DNA of 64,000 nucleotides from Ipomoea triloba (taxonomy: Eukaryota; Streptophyta; Magnoliopsida; Solanales; Convolvulaceae), in assembly GCF_003576645.1 (NCBI RefSeq), contig NC_044922.1, positions 24,754,229-24,818,228 of the forward strand, in the 5' to 3' direction. The notes under the pieces were generated by a model that ran no database searches, was not told the origin of the DNA, and saw only the letters and a list, made by a program, of their open reading frames with translations. The stretch's first letter is position 1. Every line of letters starts with the position of its first letter. The translations under genes were made by a program, and so were the position numbers. Positions 14,519 to 26,465 of the stretch are shown piece after piece.

Positions 14519-15829
14519 AAATTAAAACTAAAAGTAGATAAGGAAATTCTACATTTATATAACTATAAAAGCTGAATATAAATACTGAAACTGAAAAAAA
14601 TAACAATAATAATAAGTGTTGAACATGAGCTTGTTGAGGATACTCTCTTAGCCATGTTAACAAGGGCAACAACTACATCATCAACATTAGTCTGATCCAA
14701 GGACTCTTCATCAATATGATACTTGGCTCCACATGCCTGCAATAACATAACCATATAACCATAGCCAAACTGTACATGTCACTTAAATGCTATAATAGAA
14801 ATTACAGAAATTCTGCAGCCATTAAAAAGCATTATTACCTCAAGTATCAACATAACAAGTTCAAGTTTTGCAGCTTCAGGTTCCTTCTCATAATGTCCAA
14901 CCCAACTCTTAACCACTTGAGGGATTTGTTTCCTATTACCCTTTAGAACCTCTGAATATAAATTTTAAAAATATATATATATCAGCTGTAGTTACAACAA
15001 AACAGCAGCATAATGACATTCATATACTTCTTCCCTGTTTTAGAATGGAATGCAGTTATAAGAAAATAATAATAAAAAGAAGGAATATCTACTTTCAGAA
15101 GCCAATAGGGTTGGAAATGCAGCAAACGAAGATAGCAAATGCTCTACTTTAAGAATTCTACAAGCTGTTCAACCAGGATCCAAATGTGAACTATAATTTC
15201 TTATAAATGTGCCCCAAATTAATCACCATGCAATAATAGTCAGGAATACTCCCAAGGCTCCTCTCCATTTTTTTTTTAATTGAAGGATACCACTGAAGTG
15301 TTAGTTACAATGGCAGCCAATCAATTTCACAAAGGCACATGCTATCAAATGCAAAGATGTGAAGTGATACTGTGATAGCTCTAGACCAGCAACTCAATTG
15401 TAGCATACGAAAATTGCATAACAGCCATCTCAAACTAACAAGACTCAACAAAGTTGAAATACTATATACAGTCTAATAACCAGAAGGGCAGAGTTGCAAT
15501 GATATAATACCAATTAAAGTCTGATCGGTAGTCGGAGCAGCGGCTGAAGTGCTTGCAGTAGCTTTGTTTCGCTTAGCACGAGGGCGAGATTCTTCAAAGT
15601 CATCAGAAGATTCTTCTCTCTCGTCCTCATTCAAGCTCATCTCGCGCATATCGTTGGCCCTAATCTGAACCCTAGCCCGTTTCTACCATGAACGAACAAA
15701 ACAAAAAAACATAATTAGGGCAATGCACAACGGAGACACGAGCAAATACAATCATTAGGGCAAGTCGGTATCCTGACTGACCGAACGACGAATCGCCGTC
15801 TGTGAAGGCATTGGTTCGTCGTCTTCCAT
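7982..15829 (-). CDS. SCC3: Cohesin subunit SCC3 (STAG/stromalin homologue)
   Basis: Complete 21-exon gene; SCC3 binds the SCC1-type kleisin and supports sister-chromatid cohesion in mitosis and meiosis. Exons in transcript order: 15829-15782, 15682-15511, 14951-14839, 14736-14644, 14392-14229, 14140-13904, 13813-13669, 13568-13390, 13250-13123, 13049-12922, 12769-12596, 12010-11849, 11764-11564, 11484-11347, 11248-11045, 10970-10826, 10554-10448, 10236-10099, 10018-9756, 9276-9152, 8232-7982. All phases agree, giving 3315 nt and 1104 aa, within the usual SCC3 range. Residues about 1-73 are charged ([10 protein letters not shown] start, KRARVQ). The STAG domain is about 145-265 and the stromalin conserved domain about 276-360 ([19 protein letters not shown]). 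The tail has a GRPRK AT-hook-like motif and a run of seven Glu. The donor of exon 13 could also lie 6 bases earlier. No frame lesion seen. Confidence 0.95.
14477..14516. repeat. (AAT)n microsatellite in an SCC3 intron
   Basis: About thirteen AAT units within the intron 14393-14643. Confidence 0.95.
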
Positions 15830-16449
15830 TGAATTCTGAGAAAATTGAGCTTGCACAGAGATTTCTTCTCCACAAATCACAACAGGTAGAGCTTGACCTT
15901 ACTAAGGCTGGAGTGCGTGCAGTGGTGGTGGAGTCTATGATTGATTGTATGAAATTGCGAAAGCGGCAAAATCTCCCGCCAAGAAATTTACAGAACCGGC
16001 GATTTATGGACGGTGCTTCTGCAAAATCTTCGCTACCATCCGCACTATACTGCGCGACAGGCTTACCGTGGTAAACTGCTAATTCATTTTTAAAATCTTA
16101 ATGGAATAAATTTTATTTTGATACCATAACATTATTTTTTTTGAAAAATAGTACCATTTTGTCCCCTAATTATACATGTGGTATAGATTTTTAGTGCTTG
16201 AATTATATGCATCATCATTTTTAACCTTTTAAGTTATGTGTAAACTAGCGTGTTTAGTCTCTGAATGATCAAATCTGTCGCTTTTTAGTAAATAATATAT
16301 TGGTGGCTAGGGTTGTGCAAAATCCGACCCTATGTGTGTGTGTGTGTGACAGGTTCAAGTGCGGTTAAAGCTTCATGTGCGGTTGTGCAGTGATCAATGC
16401 TCTTTTAAACAAATTTTAAACTGATGCATCTTAAGCTTCTAATCTACGC
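15830..16449. other. SCC3 upstream region
   Basis: About 15830-16080 is the more GC-rich sequence directly upstream of the SCC3 start, presumably 5' UTR and core promoter read on the minus strand. It is open in a plus-strand frame (15802-16074), but that frame runs antisense across the SCC3 start and resembles nothing I know. From 16080 the sequence turns AT-rich with a short (TG)n at 16333-16348. No gene seen. Confidence 0.5.
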
Positions 16450-16947
16450 ACCTTAAGTTGGATTAACACCATGAACTATATCCAATTATTCATGTCGGAC
16501 CTGAACTTTCATATCGTATATATCGAGTCACAAAAAAAAAATCACCTAGAACTTTTAGCAGGTTTCCATGTCTTCCTGCTAACATGGCCCAGGTTTCTCA
16601 CTGATGTGACATTTCTTTTAATCTTATATTGTCAATGTAAGCATTTACATATTAAAAATTTAAAAAAATATATTATATTAAAATAACCAGAATTTTATTC
16701 TCTTTATTTTCATAATGTATACTTTTTCAATTTTGCAATTCCAATGTTTCAATTTTTATTTTTTTGGCTAATTTTTTGTTTAGTAATTTTTCAAATTTTC
16801 AAATTTATATAAATGCTAATTTTTTTTGTTTAGTATCTTTTTGTTTAGTATCTTTTTTTTTTTGTTTTTTTTAATTTTAATTTTTAATATGTAAATGCTT
16901 ACATGGACACATAAGGTTAAAAGAAATGCGATCTTCCAATCTTGTTC

Positions 16948-18762
16948 ATGGAGAATTCAAAAATGCTCTCGACTCAACGGAACTCTGAGGACGATGATTT
17001 GCTCGAACGTAGCCAGAAGAAACTTAAACATACTGTTGGCGATCCTGGCACATCTGCGATGGAGATCGTGGATGAGTTGCAGGCAGCTGATGATACGGGA
17101 AGCCACTCGTTGGGATCTGTGGAGACGTTGGCAGATTCGCCACCAGTGATGCAGGAATTGACAGATAGTGTGGCGATCGAACCAGAGTTGATGGAGGCGG
17201 TTCCTGAAACACCCAGTGCGATGGCGGGCATTGAAATGCCTTAGGTGAGCCCGGCATCTCCGATGCCTGTCCAGGGGAATCCCACCCCGCGATCCTATCT
17301 AGATACGGTCGTAGGAAATGGGACCGGAACGGCTCCTTTTCTAATCGCAAACCCCGACGATGATAGTACGGATGAGGAAGACGAGGCTGATCATGTTGAC
17401 GACGATCCGACTTTCGGCGAAGGAGAAAGAGCGAATCAGGGAGCCTTGGCGGCAGACACTCATCATCAAAGTGATGGGGCGTAGGGTGGGTTATGCTTAC
17501 CTATTGAGATGGCTGATTTCGATGTGGCGACCAAAAGGCAGAATGGAGCTCATTGCTTTGGATAATGACTATTTCTTGGTTAAGTTCGGGACGCGAGAGG
17601 ATCTGGAGTTTGCTAAATATGAGGGCCCCTGGATTATACTCGACCATTACCTTATAGTGAAGGAGTGGGTGCCCAATTTTGACCCTTTCACGGCGACAAC
17701 GGAGAAGGTTTTGGTTTGGGTTCGTTTCCCTACTCTCCCAGTTGAGTATTATAACCTTCTGTGCTTGAGGAAGGTTGGGAACAAACTAGGACGCATCATA
17801 CGTGTGGATCACACCACGAGTTTGGTTTCGAAGGGGAAGTTTGCGAGGGTGTGCGTCGAAGTTGACATCACTAAGCCCCTCATCTCGCGGTTTACTTTGG
17901 AAGAGAAGGTCTGGCCTGTTGCGTATGAAGGAATTCATCTGGTTTTTTTTCGTGCGGGTTATATGGCCATCGCCAAGATTCATGCCCCACGTGCCCAAAG
18001 CCGAATGCGATGGAGGATGTAGCAATCGATGGGGAAACGAATGGTCAGAACCCACCGACGGGATCAGCGATGGCACCTGGGAATGACCAGACGAAGATCA
18101 GTAGAGGAGTGAACGGTGGCCGACCATATGGATCCTGGATGATTGCCACTAGGAGAGAACGAAGACAACAGGGACAACCGGCTACGGCAGCACCGAAGGC
18201 GACCCCGACTCAGACAAGGGGAGCTACTATGGGTACTAGATCTCGATTTTCTCTTCTAGAGCCAGACGTACAGCCGGGAGATGGGGCAGATGTGGCGCAA
18301 GATCTGGAGAGTGGAGCAGCGGACCGTGCTGCTGAGAATGTGGAGGGTCATCTACAGTCCGAGACAAGAGCGAGTAGCTCGGGAGGACGCTTGAGAAGGG
18401 CGAATGTGATAGTGAATGAAAAGCAAATTTTAAATGAAGCACCCAAATCTAACCCAGGGCCAACGATGGCAACGAAACCTACGCAGGGACGACGGGCGAC
18501 TGGATCTGGTTCCAAAAGGGCAGCGGAAGAGGATGAGCATGTCGTGAACCGTGGAGCCCAAGGGGGAAAGGTTATCAATACCATGACAGTCCATAATGAG
18601 GATACTACCTCGGATGGGGTTGCTGCCGTTGCGCAACTTGCTACTGAACACTCTGGGGATCCTCCGGATGGGAGGGATGAGGAGGGCGACATTATAATGG
18701 ACATGGGGTCACAACAAGAGAATTTGCTGGGTCAAGGGGGTACTGATGCTACCCTTGTTTAG
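16948..18762 (+). pseudogene. LINE ORF1, gag-like DUF4283/zinc-knuckle protein, broken
   Basis: Starts at ATG 16948 (MENSKMLSTQ). An in-frame TAG stops it at 17242-17244; the same frame continues to 17484, and coding then moves by frameshift to the frame used at about 17440-17950. That frame holds the DUF4283 block (GRRVGYAYLL, MWRPKGRMELIALDNDYFLVKF, EGPWIILDHYLIV). Near 17950, at a T-run, the frame shifts back; there CGLYGHRQDSC marks a CCHC zinc knuckle whose first Cys is no longer seen. The tail, 18010-18762, is low-complexity and polar. ORF1 proteins of this family bind the element's RNA. The lesions make a functional product unlikely. Confidence 0.85.
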
Positions 18763-19257
18763 TTTTTGCCTTTTGTGGTTTTCCTTTTGTTTGTTTGTTC
18801 TCTGGGTTCCGTTTTGTTTCTTGTTTTCTATGATTAGTATTATCTGGAATTGTCAAGGCGCTGGTGGTAAAGGTTTCCACCGCGTTCTTAAAAACCTTAT
18901 TCAAACTCACATACCAGATATTCTGGGTCTTGTTGAGCCTAAGGTCTCGGGATCCCAGGCAAATGTCGTTTGCTCAAAGTTGGGGTACTCGGACTGGATT
19001 CGGGTAGAGGCAGTGGGTTTCAGCGGTGGGATCTGGGTCTTTTGGAATAGCAATTTGCATGTCACAGTGATCCACACTCACCCCCAATTTGTGCTTTTGC
19101 AGGTACACGGGATGAATCAGGTCCCTTGGCACTATGCTATTGTTTATGGAAGCCCCACCCAACACCTTCGTAGAAGGCTATGGAGTGAATTAACCATGGT
19201 TAAGCGTGGGATCACAGGGCCTTGCTTGATTGCAGGAGATTTTAATTCCGTGGTCAC

Positions 19258-20219
19258 TGATGCGTACACGGATTGCTTCCCGCAATAAGTGCACACTCAA
19301 GGAATCACTCAAGAACCTTTCGTGTCCAAAAGAGGATCTTACCTTGTAGACTCTTGGATTTTGAGATCCCAACTCTACAAATGCCTCACCAAACTAACAA
19401 ATAATACTCTCAACCCTTAGATTATTAAGCAAGGCTAAGAATTAGAGTATTAGGAATCTAGCACTAGAATTAAGATACAAAAATAAAATTAGCTATATAA
19501 TATGAGTAATAGTATTCTTTTTGGGTTTTTGGATATGTGTGTGAATATAAAGAACAAGATAAAGGGATAAACTAGCTTCTCACTAGCCTACCAAGATTGA
19601 ATGCTTCTCACAAACAACCTAAACTTCAATGCACTTCTCATGCAAAGAAAAGAGAGAAACTTCACTCAAATTGAATTCTTACAAGCTGTGTTTTTCAAAC
19701 CATTGGGTTTATGGGGTATTTATAGGGGAAAATAAGGTATTAAATATTCTAGGTCACTAATCCCACCCAAAATAAAAAATTACAACTTTGTAAATGTAAT
19801 TCCCACCCAAAATTAAAAATACAAAATAATTTCCCACCCAAAATTAAAATACAAAATAATTTCCCACCCAAAATTAAAAATACAACATTTTGCAAAAGTA
19901 ATTTCCACCCAAAAATAAAAAATACAATTCTTGCAAAGTAGTTTCTCACCTAAAAAAAAATACACCTTGCAAATAATTTCACACCGGGAAATTTGATCTA
20001 ATACTGAAGTCTGAATTGTCTTCAAAAGTTTTTATGTGAAGACAATTGAATAGAATTATTTTTCCAGATTGATCTTCTTCTTCACAAAAAGATGTTGGAC
20101 TCCAATCTGTTTGCACAAAAGTGTTAAAAGCCTCTTGAATCTTCCTTGACTTAGATCTTGTTACCGGGCCACTCGAGACTTTTAATGGATCATTTATTTG
20201 TTGCATTCCGGTCTCATCA
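19258..20219 (-). mobile_element. Solo LTR inserted in LINE ORF2
   Basis: 962 bp starting TGATG and ending CATCA, flanked by a 5-bp duplication GTCAC at 19253-19257 and 20220-20224. Removing the insert and one GTCAC rejoins the endonuclease frame. TG...CA ends and a 5-bp duplication fit an LTR. No internal region, PBS or second LTR is seen, so it is a solo LTR. Minus orientation is inferred from a TATA-like CCTATAAATACC at about 19713-19727 on that strand and from minus-strand coding near 20090-20219 containing GPVTRSKSRKIQEAFN, resembling polyprotein tails of plant LTR retrotransposons. Confidence 0.82.
19745..19985. repeat. Imperfect tandem repeat within the solo LTR
   Basis: Six or so copies of a degenerate unit of about 30-45 bases built on CCCACCCAAAATTAAAAATACA, some with an added AATTTTGCAAA-type spacer. 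It lies between the putative TATA region and the coding-like end of the LTR. Confidence 0.7.
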
Positions 20220-23200
20220 GTCACCCAAGATGAAATGAACAATTATAGTGCCTTTTCTTCTCAACGAAGCTCAGACTTTGTGCACTGGATTCAGACGGAA
20301 GGTCTTGTTGACATGGGATTTAGCGGACCAAGGTACACTTGGACTAAAGGGTTTTCTATTGGCCAGGCAAAGGCTGCACGTTTAGACAGGGCACTATGCA
20401 ACCTAAGTTGGCGGAATCAATTCCCTGAGGCTACTATCACCCATCTTCCGAGAATATCATCCGATCATACACCTCTACTGATTCATTTGTCTGATGATGC
20501 GATTACTTGGCGTCGACCTGCGTTTAAATTCCAAGCTGCTTGGTTAACTTCAAAACAGTTTCCGAAGGTTGTTCATCGATCTTGGAAAAGTAATCGTGCC
20601 CTCCATGAAAACATTCCGATTCTAACGACGGAGTTGTCTAAATGGAATAGGGAAGTCTTCGGAGATATAAACCGTCGAAAGAAGGTCGTTATGGCTCGGC
20701 TAGGTGGGGTTCAGACTCGGCTCTCCAATCAGCGCCATGGCGGCCTCGCTAAATTGGAGAAACAACTAACGGAGGAATATCAAGAGATTTTATATCAGGA
20801 AGAATTGATGTGGTTTCAGCGCTCTAGGGAAGACTGGATTGTGTCCGGGGATCGCAACACGGCTTACTACCATGCTGCTGCCACCATTAGACGGGCCCGC
20901 AATAAAATTCAATGTCTTCGTGATGACGATGGCGTATGGATTGATGATCAGGATATGCTCAAGGAGCATGTCCGTGCCTACTATGCTAATTTATTTTCCA
21001 ACGACAATGGTGTTTCGATCAATATGCAACTGGAAGGGAATTTCCCAAGCTTAACTGATGCGGACTGGGATGTGTTCAATACTGCAATCTCTAAGGAGGA
21101 GGTGCATGGGGCTTTGATGGATATGTCTCCTTTTAAAGCCCCAGGACCGGACGGGTTTCATGCTGCGTTTTACCAACGTATGTGGAGCGTTTTAGGCGAG
21201 AGCATGTTCGAGTTGGTCAGGGACGCGTTTAATTCGGGTGTTCTACCAGAGGGGACTAATGATACCCTGCTCGCCCTGATCCCTAAGGTCAATTCCCCGG
21301 AGACGATCAAGCAATTCCGCCCGATCAGTCTGTGTAATGTCAGCTATAAGGTCATCACCAAGACGATTATGAATAGGTTGAAGATTATTTTGCCCAAGAT
21401 TGTTAGCCCTTTTCAGAGTTCTTTTGTCCCAGGGCGCCAGATATCGGATAATGTCCTCATTTATCAAGAGGTTCTACATACGATGCGTGTGAACTGGGGC
21501 TCGCATGCTTACATGGCCATTAAACTTGATCTTGAGAAAGCGTACGATCGCTTGTCTTGGGGTTTTATTCGACATACGCTTCGGGAGATCGGTTTTAGCA
21601 GTTTGTGGGAAAGACTTATTATGCATTGTGTAGAAACTCCGCGTATGTCAGTGCTTTGGAATGGTGATAAACTACAGCAATTCTCTCCCCAAAGGGGCAT
21701 TCGTCAAGGGGATGCTATGTCACCTGCTCTTTTTGTGCTGTGCCTCGAGAAGCTCAGCCAAATGATCAGTCGTCGGGTGAACGCGGGGGAATGGAAGGGT
21801 ATCAATCCGGTCCTATCTTGTCTCACCTTTGTTTCGCGGATGATATGGTCTTGTTCACGGAAGCTTCCATAGAGCAGGTGGCTATTATCCGGGATTGTTT
21901 AGATAGGTTCTGCGAGGCTTCAGGACAACGGATTAGTTTTAACAAATCCTCGATCTTCTTCTCCAGGAATACTGATCCCCGTTTAGCGGCAAGCATCACG
22001 ACCACGTTAAATATTGAGAGGACGGATGACTTGGGTAAGTATTTGGGAGTCCCATCCTTACATGGGCGGGTGACTTGCAGCATGTTTAACAGCCTTTTAG
22101 ACAGAGTTAACAACAGGCTCGAAGGGTGGAAAACCAAGTTGTTGTCCATGGCTGGAAGAGTCACTTTGGCGAAATCCGTACTGAATGCTATTCCTTTTTA
22201 CACCATGCAGACTACGGTCCTTCCTAAAGGAGTCTGTCAGGAGATAGAGAAGAAAACCCGCCGATTCATTTGGGGCAGTACAGACCATGATACTAAGAAG
22301 CTAAGTTTAATTAAATGGGAAACTGTTACCACGCCTAAGACTGGTGGTGGTCTCGGTATACGAAGGTTACAAGAGTTGAACAGGGCGTGTATGGCAAAGT
22401 TGGCGTGGCGTCTTAAGCGTGAGAGTGGACATTTGTGGGCACAAACCTTGCTTTGCAAGTACAAGCATAGGAGTTTGAGTGGTTCTAGTAAAGCGTCAAA
22501 TGTTTGGAGAGGTATCGTCGGGGCTGTTCCTTTTGTTGAGGAAGGCCTAATCAAGATAGTTCGAAATGGCATGGCTGCTCGTTTCTGGATGGATAATTGG
22601 ATCGGCGCCCAACCGCTTTATTACAGCATGAGAGCTCCGGTGAGCCTCCCGGAGTTATATGCGAATGTTGCCGATTATTGGGAAGAAGGTAGAGGATGGT
22701 GTTGGGAACGCTTGAATCATCTACTCCCTAGCTAGCTGCGTTTTGTCCGTGGATGTTGAGGAAGGCGATGATTTTGGCTGGCGTTGGAGTTCTAGTGGTG
22801 ATTTCACTATTCGGTCCGCATATGATATGATAACTGCGGCTGATCGCAATTCCGGACCTTTCGACTGGAGCCGGATATGGACTCTCAAAGTGCCCATGCG
22901 TATTTGCATGTTTACATGGCTTTTGAAACATGGCCGGGTGTTAACGAATGTAGAACGCGCAAGGCGTGGGATCACGACTAATATTTTTTGTGTTTTCTGT
23001 GCAGGATTACCGGAAGATTGCAATCACCTATTTCGTCATTGCAAGGAGGCTGCTCCCATATGGGAGTCGGCGTATGGGCGAAGAATCCGCAATAATCTGG
23101 AGCGGCTAAGCTGGAATGATTGGCTCATTGTCAATCTGATGGGAGATCCTCGAATGGGATTTGATAGAAACTGGCCGGCGAGATTTGCTGTTCGCTGTTG

Positions 23201-24007
23201 GTGAATCTGGCGATGGATGAATGATGAAGTTTTCAATGGCAGGACCATACCTTTGGAGCGGAAGCTTCACTGGATTAAACTCAAGGTAGCCGAGATCGAA
23301 CAAGCTTTTGATCACCAGGGAAGCAACAGGTGCTGGAACGTAAATACTAAAGCAGTGGAGGTCAAATGGGAGAAGCCGCACCCTGGCTGGATGAAGCTTA
23401 ATACGGATGGGAGTTGTGTGTTGAGCTCCGGGGCGGCAGCGTGCGGTGGTGTGTTGCGAGATCACCATGGATGTTGGATCGGAGGATATAGACATAATAT
23501 AGGATGCTGTACGACTGAGGAAGCGGAGGCGTGGGAAATCATGCAAGGTCTGTTTCTGGCCGTTTGTAAGGGAGTTGGGAACATTGTTGTCGAGAGTGAT
23601 CCTAAGACCACAATTGGGCTCCTCAACGGAACAAACAAAGTGAGCGGCCATTTAAACAACATCATTGCTAGGTGCAAAGGGCTGGCAAAGCATTTTAATA
23701 TGCTCGAATTCCGTCATGTGTATCGAGAACAGAACCGAGTAGCGGATTCCCTCGCTAAACAAGCTCTGTGACAACCTATTGGTTTTCACATTATTGACGA
23801 AGCTCCACATGAGCTGCAGGATATGGTTCAGGAGGATCAATTAGGAGCCAAATTTAAACGACGGACCCCTATTGGGATCAGCGATCACTACTTTTCTTAG
23901 TATACCGGGTGTCCCCCTCTCTTTTCATCCAAAAAAAAAAAAGGTTAAAAGAAATGCCACATTAATGGGAAACCTGCGCCATGTCAGCAAATTGAAGCGA
24001 GAAATTA

Positions 24008-24616
24008 TCTTTTAATATCTTTGGGATACATAAGATTTTAAAATTTCAAATTTTTATTAATTTATTTAATCTTTTTTCTTAAATAGGGATTTATTTATCC
24101 TCAATAACTCATTCAATAATGGTTAAACCAAACGAAGCCCAAGCAGAACACCTAAAGGAAAGTCCATAGCTCTTATATCATAATCTCATTGCATGACGTT
24201 GTCATCTATGCTACCAACAATAACCGAAATGTAAATAACACACTACCAACAAAAAGGAAGAGAACAAATAGTAAAGATGAAGACAATGATAATGTTACTC
24301 AAAAGAGAATTAAGAACACTTAAAAAAAAATCAAATTAAAAGTAGTATTTATTTAGACTATAATTTTTAGACCAAATATTTAGACTATCGATTTTACAAG
24401 GTTGCAAACATTTATTTTAGTAATAATTATAATGAATTTTCTATATTATCTTGGATTCATATACTCTGAGTTAGATATTTAAATAAAAAAATTCGACATT
24501 CAATTACCCATGTATAAACTTTTCCTATATAATCTTGCATTGATATACTTTCAAATATTTATTTAAATATAAACATTGGGCATTAACCCATTCGCGCAAT
24601 GCGCGTATAAAACTAG
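24008..24616 (+). mobile_element. Short non-autonomous Helitron
   Basis: The 3' end has the Helitron signature: a GC-rich hairpin CGCGCAATGCGCG at about 24593-24605, a short A-rich spacer, and CTAG at 24613-24616 followed by T. The 5' end is placed at TC 24008-24009 after an A, where homology to the left arm of the host inverted-repeat transposon stops; arm homology resumes at 24617 with TATACGATAT. Helitrons insert between A and T without duplication, which fits. The interior has no coding capacity. The 3' end is well supported; the 5' end is an inference. Confidence 0.7.
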
Positions 24617-24689
24617 TATACGATATAAAAGTTCAGGATGCGGCATGAATAATTAGATATAGTTCATGGTGCTAAATGACACTTTAGCC

Positions 24690-26465
24690 ATTTATTAATA
24701 TGCATATAACTATGAATTTTTATGCACAATGCACGAAGATTTGAGCTTAATATAAAAATGTTAAAATTATTAATTAATAACAATAAAAGTATTTATTCGT
24801 AAAAATAATTTTGAATATTATTTTTAACCCATCAAAATTATACATGTGAAAATTCTATAGTTTGAAGAAAAAAGAGGTACAATTTGATAAATATCATAAA
24901 ATAATAATAATATTATTATTATTGTTTATAATAGAAAAAAATGAAAGTAATCCAAATATATATGACAATAATTTTTAGATAAAATTAATATAATGACTAA
25001 TAAATATGATAAGATTAATTAGATTGCCACAATATTTTCTTTAATTAGTTTTAATTTCATTAATAACTTGTTCCTTAATTAGTGTAATTATTGTTAACAT
25101 GAGATTAACGAAGTTATAATAGTATAAGGATAATGATCTCAAAAAAAAAAATAGTATAAGGATAATTTTTTCCAAGTTAAAATATAATGCACACAACATT
25201 TTAAACTTGATGTACAAATTTATTAATACTACAAATATGAGATCTAAATTCACACATATACCGTTTTTAGATTTTAGATATATTCAAGCTCCAAGGTCCC
25301 AAGTGACTCCAAGCTCTTTTAATATTTATCCAACTACTTAATAATCTTCATACTAGCCATAATCCCTACGCGAATCGTTTGGTAATTTACGTTAAGATTA
25401 CCATGTGCATAAAAACTAGCAAATTCCATACTCACTTATTTGAAGTCATCAAGTGGTTTTTGGAAAGTTTACGAGAACCACTATCCAGGTAAGGTAAGAA
25501 TGTGTTGTCTAATTTTGTATATATTTTTATTTGAATGCCTTCAATTTGATTTTTTAAGTTGAAATTGATGTTTTTTTTTTAAAAAAAAAAAGTGGGTGTA
25601 GTAGTGTCTTCTGTGTGTGTATAGTTGTTGCAGATGTGACCAGATTTGTTTCCTATTTTTTTAGATCATCACTGTTGCGAATTGGAGCCGCGGTTTCTTT
25701 ATCATCGATTGAGTGTTCATTTATGGAAAGTGATTACTATTTTTTGTTTTTTAAGTACAATATTGTCTATATTTGGATGTTAGTGTAAATGTACGTATTA
25801 TGGGTAGTACGGTTGTGGTGGCTGTGCAACCAAGTATTGTGAGTTGTGCATCCTAAGCTGGCAAGATGTGCATTAGTGCACTTAGTAATTATGTGATTTT
25901 AGGAGGGAGTACATAATAAGTTGTTAGGCTATGCATTTGGGTGCTAGGTGTGGTATTGTGAGTTGTGCATTGACTAATGATTAGATATGGCATTAGATAT
26001 CAGTGCGTTGATGTTCTAGTTGTGGTATAATTTGCCTTTGGACAAATGTTCTTTACTATTTTAATCTCTAGTTTCTTTAATCTAAACATATTTGTTGGTT
26101 TAATCACATTCCTACATCTCCTTCCACACATATAAACCAAACCATATATAGATGAATTGAGAATAAAATTTAACCAAGGTTCAAGAACAAAAAATGTGTT
26201 TATGATATATATTATTTCAAAAAAAAAAATGATATATCATAAAAATAATGAACAAATAAGTACAGCATAAACAAACAACAAAAATGTTATATGACTCTAC
26301 AAAAACTATAATGAATACATGAAAATCTTAATAAAACTGAATAAATGTTGTTGGATTGAAAAGCCATGTATTGTTTGATTTTAGTTACATCAGCAAATGT
26401 GCAATGCATACAACATTATAAGAGAAATCCTGTCTATTGCAGTGGCACATTTTTTTCGGTGTGGC
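24690..26465. other. AT-rich intergenic region
   Basis: Very AT-rich with short A and T runs; no coding or structured repeat recognised. Between 25780 and 26010 a few related phrases recur (TTGTGAGTTGTGCAT twice), a diverged short repeat. The last few hundred bases should include the NPL4-like 3' UTR on the minus strand. Confidence 0.45.

Larger units (their letters stand above)
18830..23771 (+). pseudogene. LINE ORF2: endonuclease, reverse transcriptase, zf-RVT, RNase H; broken
   Basis: Starts at ATG 18830 (MISIIWNCQGAGG, the usual endonuclease start). The APE-type endonuclease runs to 19257 (GDFNSVV), where a solo LTR interrupts it, and resumes after 20224 (SDFVHWIQTEGLVDMGFSGPRYTW; SSDHTPLL). 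The reverse transcriptase has FRPISLCNVSYK, SFVPGRQISDN, KLDLEKAYDRL and GIRQGDAMSPALF. A frameshift near 21800 precedes the catalytic FADD block (LCFADDMVLF). A TAG ends that frame at 22735; the next frame carries the zf-RVT Cys/His region (CVFCAGLPEDCNHLFRHC) to a TGA at 23202. The RNase H domain follows (NTDGSC, EEAEAWE, ESDPK, NRVADSLAK). At least two frameshifts, two stops and the insertion make it inactive. Confidence 0.92.
16930..23940 (+). mobile_element. Full-length L1-type LINE, degenerate
   Basis: Non-LTR retrotransposon bounded by a perfect 17-bp target duplication, AAGGTTAAAAGAAATGC, at 16913-16929 and 23941-23957, with a poly(A) tail at 23931-23940. It carries ORF1 (16948-18762) and ORF2 (18830-23771) in the usual order, both broken. 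Without the 967 bp added by a nested solo LTR and its duplication it measures about 6.0 kb, a normal full length. Its composition is more GC-rich than the surroundings. It inserted into the right arm of an older inverted-repeat transposon. Confidence 0.93.
16453..24689. repeat. Inverted-repeat DNA transposon (MITE/Mutator-like), split by later insertions
   Basis: The outer arm at about 16464-16521 reads ACCATGAACTATAT, ATTATTCATG and CTGAACTTT; its reverse complement is at about 24617-24675 with only a few mismatches. A second inner arm at 16578-16665 (AACATGGCCCAGGTTTCTCA, TGTAAGCATTTACATATTAA) matches the reverse complement of 16868-16929 continued at 23958-23990. Without the LINE and the Helitron, the element would be about 620 bp with long subterminal inverted repeats. 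The right end (CTAAATGACACTTTAGCC) is clearer than the left. I could not define a target duplication, so the superfamily is open. Confidence 0.7.

Noticed and set aside
15802..16074. Plus-strand 90-residue frame over the SCC3 5' end
   Set aside because: Antisense to SCC3 exon 1 and its upstream region, no recognisable protein; probably chance.
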